Assembly (NCBI RefSeq): GCF_009388985.1
Contig: NZ_CP036422.1
Location: forward strand, 1,812,501 to 1,876,500
Length of the DNA: 64,000 bases
Reading direction: 5' to 3'
From: Halioglobus maricola
GTDB taxonomy: Bacteria > Pseudomonadota > Gammaproteobacteria > Pseudomonadales > Halieaceae
Position numbers and translations under genes: made by a program. Below the pieces are notes generated by a model, which worked only from the letters and a program-made list of their open reading frames with translations, was not told the origin of the DNA and did not search any database. The stretch's first letter is position 1. Every line of letters begins with the position of its first letter. This document shows positions 9,127 to 16,029 of this stretch, piece by piece.

Positions 9127-9630
9127 TTGAGTGTTTCTGAACAGGACAGGGCAGAGGTGGGCGAGTTGCTCGGCCGTGAACCGCGCGGCCTGGAGGACGT
9201 ATCCGTGCGTGACTCCGAGGGGCGGCCGAGCGTGATCAGGGTGGCTCCACTGGTAGATGACAAACCGTTCCCCACCCTTTACTGGTTGGTCGATCGCGAC
9301 TTGTCATATCGAATAGATCAGGTAGAGGCATCGGGGCTAATCGCGCAACTCCAGTCGGAGATTGATGCAGATCCTCAGCTGCAGGCAGCGATGGCTGGCG
9401 AACATCTTCGCTACAAGCAAAGGCGTGAGCAGTTTATGTCAGATCGAGACCGGCAGAGGATTGAAGCGCTGGGTTTTGGCGATGTGTTCGCGACTAAAGG
9501 TATCGGTGGCATTGCCGATACATCACGCATCCGCTGCCTTCACACCTGGTATGCCGCGCATCTGGTAGAGCCGAATACGGTAGGGCGTCTGTTGGATAAG
9601 TACTGGGCTACTCAAGCACAAAGCCATTGA
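9127..9630 (+). CDS. DUF501 domain-containing protein
   Basis: A 167-residue soluble protein of the DUF501 family, whose function is unknown to me. The family blocks LLGREPRGLEDV, PFPTLYWLVDRDL, a central helical segment with YKQRREQF, and GFGDVFATKGIGGIADTSRIRCLHTWYAAHLV (residues about 112-146) are recognisable. The conserved cysteine-histidine pair in CLHTWYA could bind a metal or nucleotide, which is speculation. The only fitting start is TTG at 9127 with AGGA 9 bases upstream. It is 50 bases downstream of bluB and may be cotranscribed. Confidence 0.85.
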   Translation: MSVSEQDRAEVGELLGREPRGLEDVSVRDSEGRPSVIRVAPLVDDKPFPTLYWLVDRDLSYRIDQVEASGLIAQLQSEIDADPQLQAAMAGEHLRYKQRREQFMSDRDRQRIEALGFGDVFATKGIGGIADTSRIRCLHTWYAAHLVEPNTVGRLLDKYWATQAQSH

Positions 9631-9669
9631 CCGGGGCCGGCGGTGGTCATAAAATAACCACCAAGAAAG

Positions 9670-9681
9670 TAGTTATAACTA
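9670..9681. promoter_or_regulatory. 12-bp perfect palindrome upstream of the cytochrome gene
   Basis: TAGTTATAACTA is a perfect 12-base palindrome 18 bases before the cytochrome ATG. It is AT-rich against its surroundings and could be an operator or part of a promoter. No regulator gene is adjacent, so this is only a candidate. Confidence 0.3.
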
Positions 9682-9699
9682 ACTTTAGGGTATCTGCCA

Positions 9700-10059
9700 A
9701 TGAAAGTGATCAAGTTAGCCGCTGTAGCACTCACGCTGGTTCTCGCCGCCTGTGCGCAGGAACAAGACAGCACAACGGCCGCGAATGAAGTTGCGAGCCG
9801 CGACCTGCAGCCGGCCGATGCACAGCTTGCCGAAATCTATAATCGCAGCTGTCGCAGTTGTCATACCGTGGCTGCTACCGGCTCGCCCCTGACTGGCGAC
9901 ACTGCAGCTTGGCAACCGCGCATGGGCAAGGGAATGAATACCCTGCTCGACAGTGTAGTGAATGGCTTTGGCGGCATGCCACCTTTCGGCCTGTGTATGG
10001 ACTGCGGTGCCGAAGAGTTTGAGGCGCTAATACTCTTCATGGCAGGGGAGCAGAAGTAA
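9700..10059 (+). CDS. Small lipoprotein c-type cytochrome
   Basis: A 119-residue monohaem cytochrome c, predicted to be lipid-anchored and periplasmic. The signal ends in a lipobox (LVLAAC, Cys18). The haem motif CRSCH lies at about residues 51-55, and GGMPPFGLCMDCG near residues 90-102 supplies a likely axial methionine and contains an unusual extra CMDC pair. The stop overlaps the next start by one base, so it is translationally coupled to the flavoprotein gene. It probably takes electrons from that enzyme, which is an inference from the operon. Confidence 0.88.
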   Translation: MKVIKLAAVALTLVLAACAQEQDSTTAANEVASRDLQPADAQLAEIYNRSCRSCHTVAATGSPLTGDTAAWQPRMGKGMNTLLDSVVNGFGGMPPFGLCMDCGAEEFEALILFMAGEQK

Positions 10060-11420
10060 TGATGCAGCGTCGCAGTCTTCTTCAGGCCCTGGTGGCCACC
10101 GCGCTCGCCAGTCAGGTGAGCCCAATGGCGCTCGCCGCTGAACCGCGGCGTCTACCATGGCGCAATTGGTCTGGCAGCCAGCAATGCCTGCCCATGGCGC
10201 GCAAGGCGCCGGCTAACATGGCTGAGTTGCAGGAGTTGCTAAGTTCCACCACCGGCACTATTCGCGCCGTAGGCGCGGGGCATTCTTTCACTCCTCTGGT
10301 GCCTACGGATGGTACGCTGCTTTCGCTCTCGCGCATGGGTGGTGTAAGTGACGCTGATAGCAGCACGTTGCAGGCGACCATCGGAGGCGGCACCCGTCTT
10401 GGCGATATTGGCCAGCCACTGCACGATGCGGGGCAGGCGATGGTCAATATGCCCGACATCGACGAACAAACCCTCGCTGGTAGCCTGGCCACAGCCACCC
10501 ATGGCACAGGTGCGGGTCTGGGTTGTATGTCTACCCTGGTCACCGGGCTAGAGCTGATGACGGCGAGCGGCGATGTATTGTGGTGCGACGCGCAGCAGCA
10601 CCCGGAAATTTTCCAGGCGGCTAAAGTCTCCCTCGGCAGCCTCGGCCTGATTACCAGGGTTCGCTTGCAGAATCGCGAGCCCTATAAGCTGCGCCGCGAA
10701 ATGGTGTGGATGCCGTTGGAAGAGATGCTGGAGGCTGTTGACGGGCTGGCGGACAAACACCGCAACTTTGAGTTTTTCTATGTACCGTTCTCGGGCTGGG
10801 GATTCACCGACGCACACGACATCACCGACGAACCCATTGCTGCGGCAGAGGAAGCGGTCGACCCTAACGAGGGTACGATGGAGCTGAAAACGGTGCGGGA
10901 CTGGCTGGATTGGTCCCCCGCGCTGCGCGAACTGATTCTCGGCACCTATGCACGGACCATTCCGGATGAGGTGAAGGTTGGTAACTCCTGGAGCAACTAC
11001 GCTAATGAGCGCAATGTGCGTTTCAATGAGATGGAGTACCACTTGCCACGGGAAAATGGCCTGCAAGCGCTGCGCGAGGTGATCGCTGCGCTGGAGAGTA
11101 AGCATCACGAGGTGTTCTTCCCGCTGGAAGTCCGCTATGTGAAGAGCGACGATATCTGGCTAAGCCCTTTCTACCAGCAGGATTCCATGTCGATTGCCCT
11201 GCATCGCTACTTCGAGGAGGACTACAAACCCTTCTTTGCGACTGTTGAGCCCATTCTGCGTAAATACGGCGGACGTCCACACTGGGGCAAACTGAACAGC
11301 CTGGGGCAGGATGAGTTTCGCGAGTTGTACCCGCGCTGGGATGACTTCGCCGCGGTGCGCCGAGAACTCGATCCCAATGGCAGGTTCCTCAACGACTATA
11401 TGCGCAAGTTGTTCGGGTAA
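10059..11420 (+). CDS. Tat-exported FAD-dependent sugar-lactone oxidase-like protein (D-arabinono-1,4-lactone oxidase family)
   Basis: 453 residues. The N terminus QRRSLLQALVATALA is a likely twin-arginine signal ending SPMALAAE, consistent with export of a folded FAD enzyme. The FAD_binding_4 domain is clear (IRAVGAGHSFTPLV, LSRMGGV, TLAGSLATATHGTG) and the C-terminal ALO domain ends with RPHWGKLNSL and NGRFLNDYMRKL. Family members oxidise aldonolactones or sugar alcohols. The adjacent cytochrome suggests electrons go to haem rather than oxygen. The substrate is unknown. Either of two consecutive ATG codons (10059, 10062) could start it. Confidence 0.85.
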   Translation: MMQRRSLLQALVATALASQVSPMALAAEPRRLPWRNWSGSQQCLPMARKAPANMAELQELLSSTTGTIRAVGAGHSFTPLVPTDGTLLSLSRMGGVSDADSSTLQATIGGGTRLGDIGQPLHDAGQAMVNMPDIDEQTLAGSLATATHGTGAGLGCMSTLVTGLELMTASGDVLWCDAQQHPEIFQAAKVSLGSLGLITRVRLQNREPYKLRREMVWMPLEEMLEAVDGLADKHRNFEFFYVPFSGWGFTDAHDITDEPIAAAEEAVDPNEGTMELKTVRDWLDWSPALRELILGTYARTIPDEVKVGNSWSNYANERNVRFNEMEYHLPRENGLQALREVIAALESKHHEVFFPLEVRYVKSDDIWLSPFYQQDSMSIALHRYFEEDYKPFFATVEPILRKYGGRPHWGKLNSLGQDEFRELYPRWDDFAAVRRELDPNGRFLNDYMRKLFG

Positions 11421-11425
11421 GTCGA

Positions 11426-12691
11426 ATGAAGCGTCGCAATTTCGTACTGGGAACGCTTGCCGGTGCCGCCGGTGCAGGGCTGCTGCTGCGCCCGGGCGAC
11501 CGTGGAGCTCCACACAGCGCCTATTTTGAGAGCCTGAGTGCCGCGCTCGATACCGCCGACATAGCAACACCGCGCCTGCTGATTGATCGCGCTGTATTGC
11601 GGGAAAATATTGCGACCCTGAAAAGTCACATAGACGATAGATTTGCCTATCGCATCGTCGCCAAGTCACTGCCTTCGATTGAATTGCTGCGGGAAGTGAT
11701 GCAGCACTCCGGTAGCGACCGGCTGATGTTGTTCCATCAACCGTTTATCAACAGTGTGGCAGAGCGTCTGCCCCAGGCTGATATTCTGTTGGGTAAACCG
11801 TTGCCAGTGGCTGCCGCAGCGACATTTTATCGAGAGCGCCCTGACAGCGCCTTCGATGCCGCACGGCAGCTGAACTGGCTGGTCGATAGCCCTGAGCGAG
11901 TGACCCAGTACGCGGCATTGGCTGATGAACTGGGCGAATCTTTACGCGTCTGTATCGAACTGGATGTCGGTTTGCACCGGGGCGGTGTTCAGAGCGAGTC
12001 TGAGCTTGTGGCAATGCTGGAGATCATTCGCAGTTCCCGGCATCTGCAATTTACCGGTTTGATGGGTTATGAGCCGCATATCGTCAAAGTGCCTGGCGGG
12101 CCGGGGCGTTATCAGAGGGCGGCGATGGCGAGCTATGCAGATTTCAAAGCGACGGCGCAGCAGTTTCTCGGCGATGCGTGGCCTGAAGACGTCATCCTGA
12201 ATTGCGGTGGCAGCCCAACCTACCAGCTATACGATGAGGGTGATTATCCGTTCAATGAACTGGCCGCGGGTTCTTGTCTGGTCAAACCCGTTGACTTTGA
12301 CCTGCCATCCCTGGCTGATCATAAGCCCGCCAGCTATATTGCCACGCCAGTGCTGAAAACCAGTGAGGGCGTGCAGATTCCCGGGATCAATCTGGGCCCT
12401 CTGCAATCCCTCTGGGACGTGAACCGCAGTCGTACGGTGTTTACCTATGGGGGGTACTGGAAAGCCAGTCCTGTGTCGCCTAGTGGCCTTAGCACGAATG
12501 GTGTATTCGGCCGGTCCACCAATCAGGAAATGCTCAACGGTTCCGAGGCCATCGGGCTCGAAGTGGATGACTGGGTCTTCCTGCGCCCGAACCAGAGCGA
12601 GTTCGTGTTTCTCCAGTTTGGCGCTATTGCCGTGGTTGAAGAAGGTGCGGTCACCGAGTTCTGGCCAGTACTGGGAGAAACCCCGGCCTGA
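11426..12691 (+). CDS. Tat-exported PLP fold-III enzyme, DSD1/D-threonine aldolase-like, with altered metal site
   Basis: 421 residues. MKRRNFVLGTLAGAAGAG is a strong twin-arginine signal. The alanine-racemase-like barrel begins TPRLLIDRAVLRENI; the PLP lysine is probably in YRIVAKSLPS, and IELDVGLHRGGV and LNCGGSPTY follow. The C-terminal DSD1-type domain is present, but where D-serine dehydratases and D-threonine aldolases have a zinc/metal pair in a PNHxC or PNHxD motif, this protein reads PNQSE, so both ligands are replaced. It follows the flavoprotein by 5 bases. The reaction is unknown; lyase, racemase or non-catalytic roles are all possible. Confidence 0.8.
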   Translation: MKRRNFVLGTLAGAAGAGLLLRPGDRGAPHSAYFESLSAALDTADIATPRLLIDRAVLRENIATLKSHIDDRFAYRIVAKSLPSIELLREVMQHSGSDRLMLFHQPFINSVAERLPQADILLGKPLPVAAAATFYRERPDSAFDAARQLNWLVDSPERVTQYAALADELGESLRVCIELDVGLHRGGVQSESELVAMLEIIRSSRHLQFTGLMGYEPHIVKVPGGPGRYQRAAMASYADFKATAQQFLGDAWPEDVILNCGGSPTYQLYDEGDYPFNELAAGSCLVKPVDFDLPSLADHKPASYIATPVLKTSEGVQIPGINLGPLQSLWDVNRSRTVFTYGGYWKASPVSPSGLSTNGVFGRSTNQEMLNGSEAIGLEVDDWVFLRPNQSEFVFLQFGAIAVVEEGAVTEFWPVLGETPA

Positions 12692-12695
12692 CCCC

Positions 12696-13298
12696 TTGGC
12701 TTACCTGATTCCAGCAAGTACCGCAGAGCGCGAGATCGTCATCAAGAAATCGCGGTTTATCGCTCGCGTGGTGCATGTGCAAGACCGCAGCGCCGTGAAT
12801 CTCGCAGTTGCCCAATCCCGTCTCGACTACCCCGACGCGAGACATCATTGCTGGGCCTATCTGCTCGGCTCCCCGGCGGATGCCCGCAACGCGGGGATGA
12901 GCGATGACGGTGAACCTTCCGGCACGGCAGGCAAGCCTATTCTCAACGTACTGCAGCACGGCGAAGTAGGTGATGTCCTCGTCGTTGTAATCCGCTATTT
13001 CGGTGGCATTAAGCTGGGCGCGGGTGGGCTTGTCCGGGCCTACGGTGCTGCGACGCAGCAAGCTCTCGAGATTACGCCCACCTTGGCCCTGCGTGATATG
13101 GGGCGGCTAACCCTGAACGCAAGTTTCGCAGCGGAGCAGCCCCTGCGGCATCGCCTGTCCCTGCTGGAGGCCGAGGTGCGAGAGGTTGGCTATGGCGATG
13201 TGGTAACGATGCAGGTCGCAATACCCGTGGAGAATGAAGATACCCTGCGCCAGTTTTGCGCCGCCCAGGGCGTAGCCGTGGTCTCGCTGGAGGACTGA
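12696..13298 (+). CDS. yigZ: YigZ/IMPACT family protein
   Basis: 200 residues from TTG at 12696, five bases after the preceding stop; a longer open frame from 12447 only runs through the preceding gene out of frame. The UPF0029/Impact N-terminal domain shows IVIKKSRFIARV, ARHHCWAYLLG, SDDGEPSGTAGKPIL and VIRYFGGIKLGAGGLVRAYG, all diagnostic; the C-terminal ferredoxin-like DUF1949 domain follows. Related proteins are linked to translation control, but the bacterial molecular role is not settled. The non-ATG start fits close coupling to the PLP-enzyme gene. Confidence 0.9.
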   Translation: MAYLIPASTAEREIVIKKSRFIARVVHVQDRSAVNLAVAQSRLDYPDARHHCWAYLLGSPADARNAGMSDDGEPSGTAGKPILNVLQHGEVGDVLVVVIRYFGGIKLGAGGLVRAYGAATQQALEITPTLALRDMGRLTLNASFAAEQPLRHRLSLLEAEVREVGYGDVVTMQVAIPVENEDTLRQFCAAQGVAVVSLED

Positions 13299-13377
13299 TT
13301 TGGCGCAATGCCAATAGCGGCCAGCAAGTGCTATATTAGGCGCCGTTTTTTCTAGCTATGGAAAGGTTTTTACCCGC

Positions 13378-14430
13378 ATGAGTGCCAATACTGACGACCT
13401 CAGAATCCAGAAAACCAATGAGCTGATTTCCCCTGAGCAACTAATCGGGGATATAGGCATCAGCGAAGCGGCAGCTGCAACAGTTAGTGAAGCCCGCAGT
13501 GCCATCCACCGTATTCTTCACGGCGAGGACGATCGCCTGCTGGCCATTGTGGGCCCGTGTTCTATTCACGACCCCGAGGCAGCGCGTGATTATGCCGCCC
13601 AGCTGAAAGCAGAGGCGGATAAGATTGCCGATGACGTATTGGTTGTAATGCGCGTTTATTTTGAGAAACCACGCACGACGGTAGGCTGGAAAGGCCTGAT
13701 CAACGACCCGGATCTCAACGACACCTTCCAGATCAATAAAGGTCTGCATCTGGCCCGGCAATTGTTAGCAGACCTGGCGGAGATGGGCCTGCCAACAGGT
13801 ACCGAATACCTTGACCTGATCAGCCCGCAGTACTACGCAGATCTGATTTCCTGGGGTGCTATTGGTGCCCGCACAACGGAAAGCCAGACCCATCGCGAGT
13901 TGGCCTCCGGTCTCTCCTGTCCGGTCGGATTTAAAAATGCGACCGACGGGGATATCCAGGTGGCTATCGACGCAATCGGTTCTGCTTCACAGCCGCACAA
14001 CTTTCTGTCGGTGACGAAGCAGGGCCATTCAGCGATTTTCCAGACAGCGGGTAATGAGGATTGCCATATCATCCTGCGCGGTGGAAAACACCCGAACTAC
14101 GACATGTTTTCGGTAGACGACGCTGCGGGTATGTTGGCCAGGGCCGGCTTGCCTGAGCGGATTATGATCGATGCATCGCATGCGAATTCACGCAAGATTC
14201 CAGCGCGCCAGATCGACGTGGCCTCCGATATCGCCACCCAGATTGCGCGGGGCAGCAATAGCATCGTCGGCATTATGATTGAATCAAACCTGGTAGAGGG
14301 ACGCCAGAGCGTGGTTCAGGGGCAGGAACTGACGTATGGCCAGAGTATTACTGACCCCTGTATTTGCTGGGACGATACTGCATCTCTGCTCGAGGAGCTC
14401 GCAACCGCAGTGCGTCTGCGTCGCGGTTAG
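13378..14430 (+). CDS. aroG: 3-deoxy-7-phosphoheptulonate (DAHP) synthase, class I (AroG type)
   Basis: Condenses phosphoenolpyruvate and erythrose 4-phosphate, the entry step of aromatic amino acid synthesis. 350 residues, as in AroF/G/H. LLAIVGPCSIHDPEAA, RVYFEKPRTTVGWKGLINDP, SWGAIGARTTESQTHRE and SGLSCPVGFKN are conserved active-site blocks; IMIDASHANS holds the metal-binding histidine and VGIMIESNL the metal glutamate. The usual NGTDG reads NATDG here. The middle segment is more like AroG/AroH than AroF, but the feedback amino acid cannot be told with certainty. It converges with the next gene, overlapping by 4 bases, with no terminator between. Confidence 0.92.
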   Translation: MSANTDDLRIQKTNELISPEQLIGDIGISEAAAATVSEARSAIHRILHGEDDRLLAIVGPCSIHDPEAARDYAAQLKAEADKIADDVLVVMRVYFEKPRTTVGWKGLINDPDLNDTFQINKGLHLARQLLADLAEMGLPTGTEYLDLISPQYYADLISWGAIGARTTESQTHRELASGLSCPVGFKNATDGDIQVAIDAIGSASQPHNFLSVTKQGHSAIFQTAGNEDCHIILRGGKHPNYDMFSVDDAAGMLARAGLPERIMIDASHANSRKIPARQIDVASDIATQIARGSNSIVGIMIESNLVEGRQSVVQGQELTYGQSITDPCICWDDTASLLEELATAVRLRRG

Positions 14431-15902
14431 CGGGAGCGAGCGCGCTCGCGGGCGGCTGTCATCTGGTCGAGGTAGGTCAGCATTTCCATGGTGTTGGTGT
14501 CCGGGTCCATGATCCTGGTTTTGTACACGTCGTATACGAGCTGCTGTACGCTGGGATCGTCCGGGCGCGCGTAGAAAAGCCAGTCGGTCAGGTGAGATGC
14601 CAGGCGAATATCCTGGCCGATCAGTCCCTGGGCATACTCCACAATTGCAGGCACATTGCCTCCAGCCAACTCAATGATCATCTCGCCCTGATCTTCCATG
14701 GTGGCGGGCGTCCAGTTGGACGGAATGTCATCCCACCAGCCGCTGTACTGCTTGATCAGCATTTTTGAGATGTCGTTAGGCGTCACGTACTGCACATTGA
14801 GGGTGGGGTGCGTGGCGAGGTGTTCTGGCAAGCGGACACTGCGATAGATTTCATCCTTGCGTTTGCCCGCGTTCAGGCCGTCCACAGTATGTTGGGTAAT
14901 ATGGTCAAAGGTCTCGGCCAGCACCAGGAAGTTTTCCTGAATAGTTGCAGTGTCGGTTATTTCTTCTCCGTGCGCTGGCAGTAGAATCGCCGGTTCCAGT
15001 GCGGCCATTTCCTTCATCGCGAATGACCACTCTTCGACATGACGTTGTACCCGCTTGCCGTTGCCCGCATTAGGCAAAAAACCCTGGTAGTAGTCCGCGC
15101 TGGCCAGCGCGCGGCGACCCGGCACCCATACGTAGAGCTGGTCGTCGGTTTCGCCCTTGTGGTGCTGCAGCACGAACTGCTCACCGCCGACCTCAATCTC
15201 CAGCCGCTCGCTGAAGTAACGCGTGGGCCACACCAGATCATCAGCGGAGGAGGGGAGTTGCTCCTCGGGCTGGCTCATATATTTCGCCAGCGATCCGCGC
15301 AGGCGGATGTAGCGCTCGAAACGTGGTTTTAATGCGTCATGCGCGATAATCTCCGGAGTTTCCCCCGCTTCCATGATCGCCCAGGTGCCATAGGCGTGAT
15401 CTACGTGGCCGTGGGTGTAAATGATCGTGTGAATCGGCAATTCGGTGACTGAGCGGATGGCCTTGAGGATAGCGGGCCCAGCCGGCCCCATACCTGTGTC
15501 TACGAGCACCACGCCCTCGTCAGTCACGAAGAATGCGGCATTCACAATCGGCATGCGGATCAGGTAGCTGCGCGGCCCGACTTCCACGACACTGGTCTTG
15601 TCGAGTACGTCGTCGATCGCTCCCTGGGTGCGGCCGAACATGTTCTGTGCCGCTTCCACCGAGTATTCTCCGCCGAAAGATCCCCCCTCCATCAGCCGGG
15701 GGATAATTTCGGGGTTCTCTGCAAGCACCATGGTGCGTGTCTCGATGCCAGCGCTGTTGCCGACAACCTCGATGGTTGCAGAACGCACCGAACGGGCTGC
15801 GTCGAGCGCTGTTTCTGCGATTTTAGTGTCTGCCAGGGTCATACCAATGAGCAGGAATGCTATGGCAACCAGTGTGTGGGTGATCAGTTTTTTCACGGTC
15901 AA
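14427..15902 (-). CDS. Alkylsulfatase-like metallo-beta-lactamase-fold hydrolase
   Basis: 491 residues with a short N-terminal hydrophobic segment (TLVAIAFLLIGMTLA) that is a signal peptide or anchor. The metallo-beta-lactamase domain has IYTHGHVDHAYG at about residue 160, giving the HxHxDH zinc motif, and LLPAHGEEI with a further histidine. The C-terminal region (KRKDEIYRSVRLPE, YVTPNDISKMLIKQYSGWWDD, GEMIIELAGG, ASHLTDWLFYA) matches the dimerisation domain of SdsA1/BDS1-type alkylsulfatases. The sterol-carrier-like last domain of full-length alkylsulfatases (about 650 residues) is missing. Substrate is probably an organic sulfate ester, inferred. Confidence 0.82.
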   Translation of the reverse strand: MTVKKLITHTLVAIAFLLIGMTLADTKIAETALDAARSVRSATIEVVGNSAGIETRTMVLAENPEIIPRLMEGGSFGGEYSVEAAQNMFGRTQGAIDDVLDKTSVVEVGPRSYLIRMPIVNAAFFVTDEGVVLVDTGMGPAGPAILKAIRSVTELPIHTIIYTHGHVDHAYGTWAIMEAGETPEIIAHDALKPRFERYIRLRGSLAKYMSQPEEQLPSSADDLVWPTRYFSERLEIEVGGEQFVLQHHKGETDDQLYVWVPGRRALASADYYQGFLPNAGNGKRVQRHVEEWSFAMKEMAALEPAILLPAHGEEITDTATIQENFLVLAETFDHITQHTVDGLNAGKRKDEIYRSVRLPEHLATHPTLNVQYVTPNDISKMLIKQYSGWWDDIPSNWTPATMEDQGEMIIELAGGNVPAIVEYAQGLIGQDIRLASHLTDWLFYARPDDPSVQQLVYDVYKTRIMDPDTNTMEMLTYLDQMTAARERARSR

Positions 15903-15984
15903 TCTCCGATAGTTCTGGGCCTAGAATAGTCTCCCGCGGTTTGCACGCCAATGTCCCCCGGGGCCGGATTGTAGTGAACTGAAA

Positions 15985-16012
15985 TAAAAAAGGGCGGCCG
16001 AAGCCGCCCTTT
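15985..16012 (-). terminator. Rho-independent terminator after the TonB receptor
   Basis: On the minus strand an 8-bp perfect stem AGGGCGGC/GCCGCCCT (16010-16003 with 15998-15991) closes a TTCG tetraloop and is followed by a T-rich run (15990-15985). It lies 18 bases after the receptor stop at 16030 and separates it from the hydrolase gene downstream. Confidence 0.93.
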
Positions 16013-16029
16013 GCATACGCTTGCTTCGT

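Noticed and set aside
9642..9662. GGTGGT-N9-ACCACC hairpin after the DUF501 gene
   Set aside because: The stem is short, there is no T-run, and it cannot be called a terminator.
13301..13358. Short dyads and a T-run before the DAHP synthase gene, considered as an attenuator or terminator
   Set aside because: The stems are only 4-5 bases and no aromatic leader peptide is present.
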